In this document: positions 9,401-19,800 of the stretch, piece after piece
Layout: every line of letters starts with the position of its first letter
Position numbering within the stretch: the first letter of the stretch is position 1
Source of the DNA: Actinomadura xylanilytica
GTDB lineage: Bacteria; Actinomycetota; Actinomycetes; Streptosporangiales; Streptosporangiaceae
Reading direction: 5' to 3'
DNA length: 64,000 nt
Assembly (NCBI RefSeq): GCF_030283145.1
Contig: NZ_JASNWE010000009.1
Coordinates: 1 to 64,000 of the forward strand
Notes under the pieces: generated by a model
What the model was told of the DNA's origin: nothing
Databases searched by the model: none
The model's input: only the letters and a program-made list of their open reading frames with translations
Made by a program: the position numbers and the translations under genes

Positions 9401-10274
9401 CACCTCGCATCTGCGGCGCCAGCGCCGCGCCACGTTCCGGGACGTGCGCTCGGCGCTGGCCTGGCTGATCACGGGTGACCGTTCCTGCGACGGCGTGCAC
9501 CGGGCACGCGAACGGGGCATGGACCTGCGCCGCGCGGGTGATGCCCTCGTCGAGGATTTGGCCTTCGACCCGCGCTCGGCCGACTACCTGGTGCGCGAGT
9601 GGGCCGACCTCGACCCGGCGAACACCGCGGCCCCGGATGCTGAGCGGGCCGCCCGCGCCGACCGGTCGGTGGCGGACGATCCGACGGCCTTCGGCGACCG
9701 GGATCGTGAGCGAGTACAGCGGCGGCTCTTCTTCGGCCTCTGGAACTCCGGTGGATTGAGGCGGGAGACGGTTCGGGTCTACCGCCATCTCGGCGGTTTC
9801 GAGGAGGCGCTGCTCGGTTCCGGTGAACGCCTCGAAGAGACCCGCGGCCGGGTCCTGCGAGGGCTGAGCCGGCTGCTTGGCGCGCCGGGATACCGGGGCG
9901 ATGACCTGGCCGTCGCGGACCAGGGGGCCGGCGGTACATGGGCGGTGCTCAAAGAGATCCCGGCCGCGGAGTTCTCTCTCGAACGGGTGGAGCACTCGTC
10001 CCCATACGTCGAGTGGCGTCCGGACGCACTCTGGCTCGACCACGTCGAGGGACACTCCCTCATCCTCACCCTGGACACCTTCGAGCTGGTGATACGGGCC
10101 GCCGATGGCGAGCTGATCGGGGACAGCGCCGCCGACTCCGTCCGCCAGGAGATCGAGACGTTCGCCGCCGCCCTTCGACGGAGTCCGGCCAATGCCGTCA
10201 GCATCGTCAATCCCGCCGGAACGGCGCGGAGCGTGAAGGTCGTCGACCAGCGCATCGTCTTGGAGCGAGCATGA
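6465..10274 (+). CDS. NERD nuclease-like / tandem protein kinase / P-loop ATPase (MAD6-like)
   Basis: This 1269-aa protein carries four modules. A NERD-type domain (1-180) has DDLDLVVVGDHALFVLDEK. A kinase-like domain (about 190-440) has HRGLYPRR and DFY instead of HRD and DFG, so it is a pseudokinase. A second kinase (about 475-735) keeps the Gly loop GQGGFA, VIKQF, HRDVTPTN, DFG and GTPPFMAPE and is probably active, although the usual HRDxK lysine is Thr. A STAND/AAA-like ATPase follows, with GNPGDGKTS near 793 and a C-x2-C-x5-C cluster near 947. The architecture matches the MADS kinase MAD6 and in outline PglW of phage growth limitation. A paralogue of the same layout lies at 35166-39236. 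GTG 6465 is chosen for the GTGA overlap. Confidence 0.75.
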   Translation: MSVAELTVMGDYQGPGERKTAESLARDLPGSWHVIAGRKLSGPRRDDLDLVVVGDHALFVLDEKAWGPRIELGDQFWRVKREERRNPLDRANHLARVLAGQLRARVSGYGSKVRGRPVIAGIVLSHDNVELVVGPTYADGDAVVKLAGAAAWLRRQDEACGVGLQAVRDETIAFLLGLPERELKPERIGPYQVVGEIEPIETARCFHAKDGDRTVILRCYPMHGWGPDASPQAIMKRERLALDRLEERDRAWQIHPSFEYEARQWIVVPVVPAHGKNLAGSVRIDDPAREDGRLPQQVAIDVVTDAFRGLAEVHEVGLVHRGLYPRRIFFGRGLRVKFSDFYLARVEGERTIAPQMSADADPGVPYRAPECRDGIAYATPASDVYSLALALSGWVLGDLAAEPQVEAVREAIVRTPVIGPLLADCLADDPRERPEAATAVTRIGQVIEAMNKERVAVGKTDAAEEFRVGGVVADRYEIKESLGQGGFAHTWRAWDTSAEADRVIKQFHDDAAASHAQQEYKAADRIRHDHCARVYDISREKPGYLVLEYIPGDNLRGFAAAASPDAQRYRTIALDVLSALAHLHDRNLVHRDVTPTNVIVTPEARAKLIDFGVAGRPQATTVVGTPPFMAPELRAAQGATAQSDLYGFAVTMIYTMLGRYPYAGDPARGDDDRERLLPPTDDERRAWGRLGAAMLEVLYSAVRTDPAERPASANELAAQLQLLDEIVEPQGELLVNPVVDHLRGLYRASSVGNSGNRGLDDDFAHRTYVPTLLDTELLPAIARGELRLVLLTGNPGDGKTSFLVKISEQLHQDGAQVISENAAGWRMNLDGHTFVAVYDASESHDGKSSDDLMREALDPGPDEDPQRRTVLLAINDGRLLQFFTDHEDIYDDDAREVLGQMSGKPTGDETIALVDLKRRTLARRPGDAPSLAGRILDSFTDPEHWKPCEGCLSREVCPMVRNATELRGPARPAVEELVATSHLRRQRRATFRDVRSALAWLITGDRSCDGVHRARERGMDLRRAGDALVEDLAFDPRSADYLVREWADLDPANTAAPDAERAARADRSVADDPTAFGDRDRERVQRRLFFGLWNSGGLRRETVRVYRHLGGFEEALLGSGERLEETRGRVLRGLSRLLGAPGYRGDDLAVADQGAGGTWAVLKEIPAAEFSLERVEHSSPYVEWRPDALWLDHVEGHSLILTLDTFELVIRAADGELIGDSAADSVRQEIETFAAALRRSPANAVSIVNPAGTARSVKVVDQRIVLERA

Positions 10275-11902
10275 CCATCGTCATTCCGAAGCAGCTGCGC
10301 AGTCTTGAGTTCACCGAGTTGACGCTGGTGGAGCTCAACGACGTCGACGTGGACCGCCTGCTGCCGCACCTATGGGAGCTGGTGATCAAACAGGGCCGGA
10401 TGTCGTCGGCACCGAAGGACGCCGACGACTATGGCCGCTACCTCGCCGCGCTTGCGGCCAGCGGACGCCTGGACGGGTTCGACGACGAGCAGGGCATGAA
10501 GGTGCTCGACGGATGGCTGCGATCGTCCATCGTGCGGATCGGCGCCAAGGGGCGGGCTCGGTCCGGCACGCAGATGGACTACATACAGCCGCTGACCATC
10601 GCCAGCTACCGTGCGGGGCTCCCCAAGACCCGCCGCCATCGCCACGCGCACACCTTGATCTACCACCTGCTCATCGAGCAGCTGAGACAACGCGGCGTCG
10701 AGGCTCCCGAGCAGAACCTCGGGAACAAGCTCAGAAAAGCGGTGGGCGCTGGAGTGAATATCGGTCCCACAGGCCAGTGGGTACCGGAGTACGACGGCCG
10801 GACGGACATCGACATCAATGCGCTGCTGTCGCTGTACTTCTTGGAGGAGTTCACTCCTCTCGGCGCACGGACCGCCCCCCAGGGATTCCGCAGCAGTGTT
10901 GTACCGGGAGCAACGCGCGGGCTCGCCGACGACCTGCTGGATTACCTCATCGCCTACGGCGGCCGCCTGACCCCGTCGGCCTTCGTCGATCGGTTCGCGG
11001 CGCTGATCTCGCTGCGGCTGTTCCAGCTGCCGCTGCGTGTCGCCCGGGCCGCACGGCACGTTCTCAACACCGGGGAGAAATCCGAGGACATGCGTGACGA
11101 TGTCGATGCCCCCAACCCCCTGGAGCTGTATTGCGACTTCACTCGCGTACGGGGCGCGGCGTCGGACGAGCTGGCCCGTCAATGCGTGTTGCGGGACCTG
11201 GAGATCATGAGCGGCTTCATGCCCAACCGCCTCCTGCTGCGTTCCCTGCGAGAAGCCATGCCCGCCCTCCGCAAGCGTGGTGAGGAAATCAAGAACCTGC
11301 CCATGCCGGACGGCCTAGTGGCCATGATCGGCTTGCGGGAGGACCCGTTGATCAGCGCCTACGCAATCATCAAGATGCAGGCCATCGAGGAGGAGACGCG
11401 CGAGCACGGCACCGATGAGGATCTGGAGTTCATCGCCTCGGTGATGGACTCCGACGAGCCCTCGATCGAACAGCTCACCACCCTGCTGGTCGAAGGACTG
11501 TCCGGCACCGCCCTGAAGAACCAGGTCCGGTGGTTCTCCTCCACCGGCGGGATCATGAAGCCGCACGGGCTGATCACCGGTTCGATGAACTCCCGCCGGT
11601 CATGGCGGTACGCGCCGTCGGACGACCTGATGTACGCACTCCTGCTGGTCTGCTTCACCGCGGCCCAGGGCTCTCGCCTCCGGTCCAGGATGCCCATCGC
11701 GCAGCTGTTGAAGACCCTGCATGACCGGTTCGGCATCCTCATCGATCGCCCGCCCGCCGCCTTCGACAGCGTCGACAACCGCGCCGCGGCCGCCGCGAAC
11801 CTCGAGGCGTTCAAGCGCCGGCTCCGGCTGCTCGGCTGCTTCGACGGCCTCAGTGACGACTTCTCCGCCCAGTACGTCCGTAACCCCTTGGAGACAGCGT
11901 GA
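10271..11902 (+). CDS. Unknown middle protein of the kinase cassette (MAD7-like)
   Basis: The gene starts with ATGA overlap on the kinase gene and ends with GTGA overlap on the HerA-like gene. The 543-aa product has no motif I can assign. It is mostly helical. Its last 60 residues (YGILIDRP-type region, then DNRAAAAANLEAFKRRLRLL and LSDDF) match the end of the 39217-40824 product (YGLHIDRLP, DDQAALRANTDAFTARLREI, MSDAY), so the two are homologous. By order and size it corresponds to MAD7 of the methylation-associated defence system. It probably bridges the kinase/ATPase and the HerA-like motor. Confidence 0.65.
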   Translation: MTIVIPKQLRSLEFTELTLVELNDVDVDRLLPHLWELVIKQGRMSSAPKDADDYGRYLAALAASGRLDGFDDEQGMKVLDGWLRSSIVRIGAKGRARSGTQMDYIQPLTIASYRAGLPKTRRHRHAHTLIYHLLIEQLRQRGVEAPEQNLGNKLRKAVGAGVNIGPTGQWVPEYDGRTDIDINALLSLYFLEEFTPLGARTAPQGFRSSVVPGATRGLADDLLDYLIAYGGRLTPSAFVDRFAALISLRLFQLPLRVARAARHVLNTGEKSEDMRDDVDAPNPLELYCDFTRVRGAASDELARQCVLRDLEIMSGFMPNRLLLRSLREAMPALRKRGEEIKNLPMPDGLVAMIGLREDPLISAYAIIKMQAIEEETREHGTDEDLEFIASVMDSDEPSIEQLTTLLVEGLSGTALKNQVRWFSSTGGIMKPHGLITGSMNSRRSWRYAPSDDLMYALLLVCFTAAQGSRLRSRMPIAQLLKTLHDRFGILIDRPPAAFDSVDNRAAAAANLEAFKRRLRLLGCFDGLSDDFSAQYVRNPLETA

Positions 11903-14900
11903 GCGCAGAGCTGCCGCCGACGTTGATCGACCGTATCGCGGACCACCTGGCGAGCCGCCTGGAGCAGCGGCAGCCGGGACACTGCGTCCGCGTCGACGAC
12001 CTGTCGACCGTGGACGCCCATGCCGTCGCCGACAAGGTCGAGGGTCGGCGGCTCGAATGCCAGGTCCACGTGCTCGCCCATTCCAAGCCGCAGCACCGGC
12101 TGGAGATCGGAGCGGACCGGGCGATCGAGCTGCGCAACCGCAAGGGGCCTCCGCTGCTGCTGCTCGTTCCGGCGGGCGCAGGCCATGCGGCCAGCTCACT
12201 GGACAACTCCTTCGAACCGCTACCACTGATCACCCTGCTCACGACGGTCACCGGGTCTTTGGAGAAGGACCTGTCCGCGACCGCTGTGGCCGCCCTGGTC
12301 AACGAGGTCAAGCGGGTTCTCGGACGGACCCGTCAGGTGGAGCGGTGGGCCCGCTTCCTGGGCGCGGTGGCGGCGGACCCGAGCGACCGCACGGTCGGCC
12401 GTCAGCTGTGGCAGGTCGGGCTCGTCCCCGACCTCGGAGACAGCGGGGTCGAGACGAGGCTGCCGCGAAACGCGAAGGCGGTCGGGGCGATCGCCCGGCC
12501 CGCGCGTCCGACCGCACGGATCGTCGATCGCCTCGCGGAGGGGGAGGTGACGGCCGGCGCGTTTCGACAGGATCTGCTGAGATTCCTTGAGCGGCAGGCG
12601 GCCGGAGCGCTGGCCAATCCGGTGATCTGGGGCCGCGAGATCGAGGAGAACCATGCCGGGGAGCTGACGTTCGAGCGCTGGCCGCTGACCGAGTTCCAGC
12701 AGGTCGGCCTGGACAAGATCAAGGTCACCCCGTTCCGTCGGGACAATGGCACGGTCGATCCGCAGTGCAAGCTCCGGCTGTCGCACGATGACGGCCAGCT
12801 GTACTGCGACGTCGCGCCCGACCAGCCCGGCAAGGTGACCGTCAAGTGGACGACCGAGCCGTCCAAGACGACTTCGGTCGCCTCGTGGCGCCTGGAGATG
12901 CTCCCCCCGTCCGACCTCCGGACGGACGATACGCCGCCGGTGACCACGGCGAAGGTGAAGGGCGATAAACGGCGGGCGACGCTGCGAGTGGACCTCAGCG
13001 AGGACGACCTCGCCACGGGCACGCTGTTCGTGATCCGTGTCCGGGCACAGGACGCCGACGGGAACGACCTTGACCTCCAGGATGAGAAGGCGGAGGCCGA
13101 AAGCGACCAGTTCGAGGTCAAGCTGCACGAGTACGCGCCACAGCCCGTTCCTCGCGCGGCGGGTGCGGCCTCTCTGCCCGAGGCGGTGCTCGCCATCGCG
13201 ATCGATGCCGGTGGAGACCTGGCCGAGGGCGCACCGGCATGGGACACCGCCGGGCAGGTGTTCGACCTCCGGGTCGGCGGACGCCGTGCCCGCATCAAGG
13301 TGTCGCGGGTGATCGTCGAGTTGCAGCGCCGGATGGTCGGGAACCCCGGCGCGGTGATCGCCTTCGACGCCTACTCTCCGCTCGGTGAGCCGGTAGACCC
13401 GGAGAAGGCGGAGCCGCGCGTACTGGAGATCCCCCGAACCCTGGCCGACCGTCGCCGGAAACTGCTCACCGCCCTTGCCGACCGCTTCCCCAGAGACGTG
13501 GTCGAGGTGCTGAGCTGGGACGACGGCCTTCGCGACCAGGCGCGGAGCTATGTGCAGAGTTACCGCCGGGCACTCGACAACGCCGACTCACCGACCCGTG
13601 CCGCGCTCCTGGCGATGGACACGCTGACGGTCCGCGTCGGCACCGCGACCGACGAGGTGTCCGGGCTCGTCCTGCTGCCCACCCATCCGCTGCGTCTGGC
13701 CTGGACGGCGGCGCACGACCAGCTGCTGCGCCAGTGGGCCGACGAGATTGCCCAGGAGGGAAAACGCAAGTCGGCCCGGGCCGGCCGCGTTGATCCGGCC
13801 ATGGTGTCCCGCCTGTCGCCCGCCAACATGCCGTTCGCAGCGGTCGACCGTCGTGAGCAGCCGCTCGTCTACGCCGAGGAACTGACCCACGGATCGGCCC
13901 TCTACCTGCCGCCGGACGCCAAGGAACCGCAGTCGGCCTCGGACATCATCTGCGGGGCGCTCGAGATCCCTCGCGACAACGCGGATCTGTCGGTCTCCGC
14001 CGATGCGCTCGGCGACCGCATCCGCAGCTACCGGGAAGCCCACCCCGGCACCGGGACACTACGGATCATGGCGGTCAATCCCGGTTCGGGGTCGGTGCTG
14101 CGCCGGGCGCTTGAGCCGCTCGTCCTGCCCGGCGAGGCACCCGGACAGGACGAGCCCGTCCTGGACGATTCGCGGCGCCTCGAGCTCATCGCCTACAGTG
14201 ACCGGCTCTCCTACACCGATCCGGTCGCCGACCTGCGTGAGCTGCAGCGGGCCGTCGCGTCCGGAGAGATCCGGCGCACCGCCACACACCTCGCGCCATC
14301 GATGGGCCTGGCCGCCCGTGAGCTGCGCCGCCTGGCCGAGGACCGCGAGGGGCACCACCTCGCCCTGGTGCAGGACATGGCCCGCGGCCATGTCACCGAC
14401 TCCGAGGTGGAGACCGGCCAGTGGACTACTGCCTTCCAAGACCTGCTCACCCCGCTGCGGTCCGAGCGTGCTCCCGACGGCTCCGCCACGTGGTACGTGA
14501 CGCCGGCGCTGAAGCCACGCGGTTCCGGTCGGCTGGAGGGCGACATCGTGGAGGCGCACCGCGCCCACCAGGCCGCCGTCGCCGCCCACCTAGGGCTGCA
14601 GGCAGCCGTACCGGCGCTGGGCATCCATCTGGATTCGGAAGACCTTGACAGGCTCCACGCTGCCCATGACCGTGCGGATTGGGTCGTCACCCTGGACCGG
14701 GGGATAGGCCCGGAGTTGTTCGAGGAGGCGACGACCGGCGAACCGGACGGCACCCGTTACCTTCTCGACTACACGCCGGACTTCCTCGAAGGGCTCGGCA
14801 AGAAGCTCACCGTCACCACTGCGCATCACGGCGAAGTACGGCGCATCCTGGGCGAGGCGCTGCGCGTCCTTGGCCTGGCTCAGGACGAGAAGTCGGTGTC

Positions 14901-16749
14901 GCAAGCGCTCAGCCGGCTGATGCTCGTCTCCGGGAGACTCGCACTGCGCGTTCTCCGCGAGACCTCACTGTCCGTTGAGGCGGTCAGTCTCGCCGCCGTC
15001 ATGGCGCATCTGGAGCTTCGCGGTCAGCTCGACGGCCGGATCGTGGTACCCGTCGACGCGCATCCGGAGATCTTCGGCGCCCGCTCACGTGATGGGGACG
15101 AGCCGGCCCGGCGGTGCGACCTGCTGCTCGTTCGCGTCACCCAGCGCTCGTTGCGCATCGAGTGCATCGAGGTGAAGGGGCGGCGTGCGGCACAACTGCC
15201 GGCGGCGCTGGCCGACGACATCGTCGACCAGCTCGACAACACAGAACGGGTGCTGCAGCGCCAGTTCTTCGCCGTCGACCCACCGCGGCTGGACGGCGCT
15301 CTGCAACGTTCCCGATTGGCCGGGTTGCTTCACTACTACGCGGAAAAGTCTTCCCGGCACGGTCTCATCGAGGCCGGTCGACTGACCGAACTGCACCGCA
15401 ACATTGATCGGATCGAGGAGTCGAACGAGCCCGCCGAGATCAACAAGACCGGCTACGTCATCAGCCCGGGCGGCGCCGCCGGTTTTCCCGCCAAGCACCG
15501 CGACGTGTCGATCAAGGTGCTCACCGCCGGCGACCTCGGTAAAGCGGGCTTCACCACGCTCGGCGGCGCGGGCACTCCGCCGAGCCCGGAACCATCCCCT
15601 GAGCCGTCCCAGCATCCCGAGGAAGCACCGGCAGACGGGGCCGCCGCCCAGGATGAGGCGCCGAGCGATCCGTCCTCTCAGGCGCCCAAGGGCGACACCG
15701 CACCCGCCGACCCCGAAACCGACGATCCGGACGAACCCACGAAGCCCCACCCCTCCACGATCAGCGTGGAGCTGGGCAAGGACGGCGGAGGTACCCCGGT
15801 CACCTGGAACGTCAGCACGAAGGGCAGCCCACACGCCTTCATCCTGGGGATACCGGGCCAGGGCAAGTCGGTGACCACCCGGCGGATCATCGGAGAATTC
15901 GCCGGTCAGGGGCTGTCCTCGTTGATCGTGGACTTTCACGGCGACATGGCGGCGGACCCCCCACCGGGAGCCCAGGTTATCGACGCCGCGGAAGGGCTGC
16001 CGTTCAGTCCCTTCGAGCTCCCGTCAGCGGACACACACTCGCGCAACGCGACCGCGTGGGAGGTCGCCGAGATCATCGGATACGTCTGCGGTCTGGGCGA
16101 GATCCAGCGCAGTCATGTCTATGACGGGCTACGGAGTGCCTACGAGACCGCCGGCGGCATCCCCACCATGCAACAATTCACCGCCGCAGTTGAACAAGCG
16201 GAGCAGGAGGCACGTGGCAGGAACGCCAGGGACCGCATCCGCCCTCTGACCGACTTCGGGTTGTTTCCCGACGAGCCATCGGACACCTTCTTGTCCTCCT
16301 GGAGCGGGGGAGCGGTCGTCGACCTGAGCCGGCTCAACTTGGAGACCGTGCAGCTCGCGGCCGGAGCCTTCCTGCTCCGGAAGATCTACCGGGAAATGTT
16401 CCGTTGGGGACAGGCGGACGTTCTACGCCTGGCCGTCGTCCTGGACGAGGCCCACCGTCTGGCCAAGGACGTCACTCTGCCGAAGCTGATGAAGGAGGGC
16501 CGCAAGTACGGCGTCCCAGTGGTGGTCGCCAGTCAGGGGATGGCGGACTTCCACCGAGACGTCCTCGGCAATGCCGGCACCAAGGTCATCTTCCGCACCA
16601 ACTATCCGGAATCCAAGACCACCGCCGGCTTCTTGCGCGGACGTGATGGACAGGATCTGAGCCAGCAGATCGAGCAGCTCGGCGTCGGCAGTGCGTACGT
16701 GTCCACTCCGGACCACGTGCGGGCCCGCAAAGTTTACATGCACCAGTGA
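11899..16749 (+). CDS. Giant HerA/FtsK-like ATPase with nuclease-like motif (MAD8-like)
   Basis: The 1616-aa product ends in a HerA-type motor: Walker A LGIPGQGKSVTTR (about 1317) and Walker B LAVVLDEAHRLA (about 1512), with VVVASQGMADF as sensor region. Before it, near 1071-1094, a PD-(D/E)xK-like signature reads RCDLLLVRV, then IECIEVKGRR. A linker rich in Pro/Ser/Asp/Glu (about 1230-1285) joins nuclease and motor. The large N-terminal part has no recognised fold; PGHCVRV and PTHPLRL are conserved with the paralogue at 40821-46220. The family resembles DptH of phosphorothioation-dependent restriction and MAD8. It probably translocates along and cuts invading DNA. The CHAT gene follows after a short gap. 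Confidence 0.7.
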   Translation: MSAELPPTLIDRIADHLASRLEQRQPGHCVRVDDLSTVDAHAVADKVEGRRLECQVHVLAHSKPQHRLEIGADRAIELRNRKGPPLLLLVPAGAGHAASSLDNSFEPLPLITLLTTVTGSLEKDLSATAVAALVNEVKRVLGRTRQVERWARFLGAVAADPSDRTVGRQLWQVGLVPDLGDSGVETRLPRNAKAVGAIARPARPTARIVDRLAEGEVTAGAFRQDLLRFLERQAAGALANPVIWGREIEENHAGELTFERWPLTEFQQVGLDKIKVTPFRRDNGTVDPQCKLRLSHDDGQLYCDVAPDQPGKVTVKWTTEPSKTTSVASWRLEMLPPSDLRTDDTPPVTTAKVKGDKRRATLRVDLSEDDLATGTLFVIRVRAQDADGNDLDLQDEKAEAESDQFEVKLHEYAPQPVPRAAGAASLPEAVLAIAIDAGGDLAEGAPAWDTAGQVFDLRVGGRRARIKVSRVIVELQRRMVGNPGAVIAFDAYSPLGEPVDPEKAEPRVLEIPRTLADRRRKLLTALADRFPRDVVEVLSWDDGLRDQARSYVQSYRRALDNADSPTRAALLAMDTLTVRVGTATDEVSGLVLLPTHPLRLAWTAAHDQLLRQWADEIAQEGKRKSARAGRVDPAMVSRLSPANMPFAAVDRREQPLVYAEELTHGSALYLPPDAKEPQSASDIICGALEIPRDNADLSVSADALGDRIRSYREAHPGTGTLRIMAVNPGSGSVLRRALEPLVLPGEAPGQDEPVLDDSRRLELIAYSDRLSYTDPVADLRELQRAVASGEIRRTATHLAPSMGLAARELRRLAEDREGHHLALVQDMARGHVTDSEVETGQWTTAFQDLLTPLRSERAPDGSATWYVTPALKPRGSGRLEGDIVEAHRAHQAAVAAHLGLQAAVPALGIHLDSEDLDRLHAAHDRADWVVTLDRGIGPELFEEATTGEPDGTRYLLDYTPDFLEGLGKKLTVTTAHHGEVRRILGEALRVLGLAQDEKSVSQALSRLMLVSGRLALRVLRETSLSVEAVSLAAVMAHLELRGQLDGRIVVPVDAHPEIFGARSRDGDEPARRCDLLLVRVTQRSLRIECIEVKGRRAAQLPAALADDIVDQLDNTERVLQRQFFAVDPPRLDGALQRSRLAGLLHYYAEKSSRHGLIEAGRLTELHRNIDRIEESNEPAEINKTGYVISPGGAAGFPAKHRDVSIKVLTAGDLGKAGFTTLGGAGTPPSPEPSPEPSQHPEEAPADGAAAQDEAPSDPSSQAPKGDTAPADPETDDPDEPTKPHPSTISVELGKDGGGTPVTWNVSTKGSPHAFILGIPGQGKSVTTRRIIGEFAGQGLSSLIVDFHGDMAADPPPGAQVIDAAEGLPFSPFELPSADTHSRNATAWEVAEIIGYVCGLGEIQRSHVYDGLRSAYETAGGIPTMQQFTAAVEQAEQEARGRNARDRIRPLTDFGLFPDEPSDTFLSSWSGGAVVDLSRLNLETVQLAAGAFLLRKIYREMFRWGQADVLRLAVVLDEAHRLAKDVTLPKLMKEGRKYGVPVVVASQGMADFHRDVLGNAGTKVIFRTNYPESKTTAGFLRGRDGQDLSQQIEQLGVGSAYVSTPDHVRARKVYMHQ

Positions 16750-16840
16750 CTACTACGGGCGGAGAATTCCGAAGGTCCGCAAACGGTCGTCGGTCCCTGT
16801 TACCTTCGCGCAGAAGGGCGAACCGACAGCGACTGCGGGG

Positions 16841-19800
16841 GTGCGTGTGGCGGACGTTCTGACGCTGCGGGTCACGGAGTACGACTCACCCACCGAGTGG
16901 TGCTGGGAGCTCACCGGCCTGGAGGCGGAATTCCTTGCCGACCATGAGGTGCGCCTGACGGCTGATTCAGCGGAGTACCGGGCGTTCTGCGACCTTCACA
17001 AACACCTGACAGTACGAGCGTCTCGTGACCGCAGGCTGCAACACGAAGCGGAGATCCTGCACGACCTTGGGCGCTGGATCGCCGACTCAGTGTTCGGGTC
17101 GGGTCTCGGGGACGCCCTGCTGTTCTACGCGCCATGCACGGTTCGGGTGCTGATCCCCGAAGAGGCCAGGGCACTGATCGCCTATCCGTTGGAGGCGGCC
17201 GTCTTCGATGACGCGTCGTTGGCGGTGGCCGGCATCAGCCTGGTCCTGGAGGTCGAAGCCGCGTCCACCGCGCCCTTCAGACGGCCGCCGAAAGAACCTG
17301 TCGGTGACAGGCTTCGCGTTCTCGGCCTGTTCACCGTTCCGGAGGGCTCTTCCGCGCTGAATTTACGGCGCGAGCGGCGAGAACTCGTCCAACAGTTCAG
17401 TTCATGGGCCGCAGAGGGGAAAGCGATCGACCTCCGCATCCTCCAGTACGGAGTTACCCGGGAGCGGCTCAATGACGTCATCGCGGAGGCCGAAGGTTGG
17501 GACGTCGTCCACATCTCCGGGCACGGTGCCCGCGGTGCATTGCTGCTCGAGCGATCGGACGGCACCCATGACCTGGTGACGAATGGCGACCTGGTCGAGA
17601 TGCTCCGGCCCGCGCACCGGCGGCTGAAACTCGTCACCGTTGCGGCCTGCCACTCCGCCGCTCACGCGACGGTGGACCATCTCGGCCTACTGGGGCTCAA
17701 ACCCGCCGTTCGAGCCGAGGACGCAGAGGAAGAAGGAGACGGTACCGCCGAATCGATGCTCGCCCTGAACTTGGCGCAGCACCTCAGGTGTGCCGTCGTG
17801 GGCATGAGATTCCCGGTCGTGGACGGGTTCGCCGCCCTCTTCTCGAAGCGGCTGTACCACTACATGATCAGTAAGGGGCACGCCCTGCCCCGGGCGCTCG
17901 GGCTGGCGCTGAAGGACGCCGCTTCGACGACTCCCACCCCAGAATGTCCGGCGCTGTCCCGCAGTACGCCCACCGTCATCGGTTCGTCGGCTGTGGACCT
18001 GAAGATCGCCGCCCCGGAGGGACGACCGCGGGAGTTCAGCGACCTGAAGAAGACGGCCCGCCTCGAACAATCCGAACGCTTCGTAGGTCGGGTCGGGGTG
18101 CTGGCCCGCGCCAGCGCGGCCCTGGCGCCGGAGAGCGGCAGGGCGGGCGTGCTCTTCCACGGGATGGCCGGAGCGGGCAAGACGTCCTGTGCGCAGGAAC
18201 TCGCCTACCTGCACAGCGACGGTTTCCGCGAGGTCGTCTGGTATCAGGCACCGCCGGACGGCTCGGAGATCGGTGGGACGCTCGGCGATCTGGCCGCCGC
18301 CTTCAAGACGCAACTGCCGCGCCTGCCGGACCTCGATCCCGTTTTCCGGAACGATACGGAGCTGGAGAGTTTCCTGCCGGCGTTGACGGCATTCCTGCGT
18401 GACGAACGTGTTCTGATCATGATCGACAACGTGGAGTCACTGCTCACGAGCAAGGACAACTGGCGCGATTCTCGCTGGGGGAGGCTGCTGGAGGCGATGA
18501 CCGCGCACTCCGGACTGTCCAAGATCGTGCTCACTTCTCGACGTCCGCCGGCGGACCTGCCGATGAGCGTTTGCGTCGAAGCCGTTCACTCGCTCTCGTT
18601 GAGCGAGTCCATCCTGCTCGCCCGCGAACTGCCCAACCTTCGCCGCCTCATCGACGGCCACGAGGGACTTGCGGACGATGCCGACAACGAGTTGGCAGCT
18701 CGCATTCTGCGCCTGTCGCAGGGGCATCCGAAGCTGCTCGAACTGGCGAACGGTCAGGCGTCCTCGCTGGAGTCCCTGGAGCGATCGCTGGGGCAGGCCG
18801 AGGAGTCCTGGACGGCTCGCGGCGGTGTTCCAGAGGGCTTCTTCACCGACGAGGAGAGCGCCGCCGAATCGGCGGACTATGCGCAGATTCTCGACTCATG
18901 GACGGAAAGCATCGTCCAGCGGCTTCCCCGACATATTGCCCGGATCTTCTATTTTATTTCCTGTCTACAGGATCGTGACCGTTTCCTCGTGGTGCTCGAA
19001 GGAATCCTGGAGCAGCCTCTTCAGTCCGTCGGCGTCCCGACCGAGGTTCTGGTCAGGGATTCGGTAGCCGTACTGTCTGACGCCGCGCTGTTGAGCTTGG
19101 ACGAGTCCATGCCCGGAACCCGCTATCGCATTCACCCTCAGATCGCGGAGGCCAGCCGTCGTCTAGCGGGCAGCGAAATGCAGGATTTCGTGGATCAGGC
19201 GGCCGGGAGTTTCTGGCATGAAGCATTATTCGACAGCTTCAATCCAGCTGGAGAGGACGGGACGGCGGGCGCGATGATGTGGGCTGCGGAGTCGGGTATT
19301 CCGTATCTCGTTCGTGCCGGTGAGTGGCAGCACGTGCTGCCGATGCTGGAGATGGCACTCCACTTCGACTCTTCGTCGGCCGCCGCCGCTGCTCGTGTGC
19401 TCCCGCTGCTCCGTCAGGCCGTCGGTCGGATCGAAGAGGCAGCCCACCGACGACGCGCCGAACTGATGCTCGCCCAGGCCGAGGCCCGTCTTGATCCCGT
19501 AGCGGCGGAGCAGCGGGTTCGCGACCTCTATGAGGCGGTGTGCCGAGAGGGAGACCATCGCCGGGCGAGCCTGGCGGCGGACGTGCTGATCGACCTGATG
19601 AACTCTGATGAGCGGCGAAATTCCGAGGCACTCAAGCTCTGTGACGAAATGATCCAGCATACGTCAGCGGCAGGGTACGGCCCGTGGACCCGCCTGGCCG
19701 ACGAATGTACCAGGCTCGATCTCCTTGCTGAGATCGAGCCTGGCGCGCAGCTTCTCGACAAGTTCATCGAATTGCGGAAACGCGCCGATCAATTGCCCCT

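Noticed and set aside
6465..10274. PglW of a BREX type 2/Pgl system
   Set aside because: Layout with NERD and kinase is similar, but no PglZ phosphatase, PglX or BrxL-type genes are seen.
11899..16749. DptH of a phosphorothioation (Dnd) system
   Set aside because: HerA-like end is similar, but no dndB-E, dptF or dptG genes are present; the kinase and middle gene fit MAD-like cassettes better.
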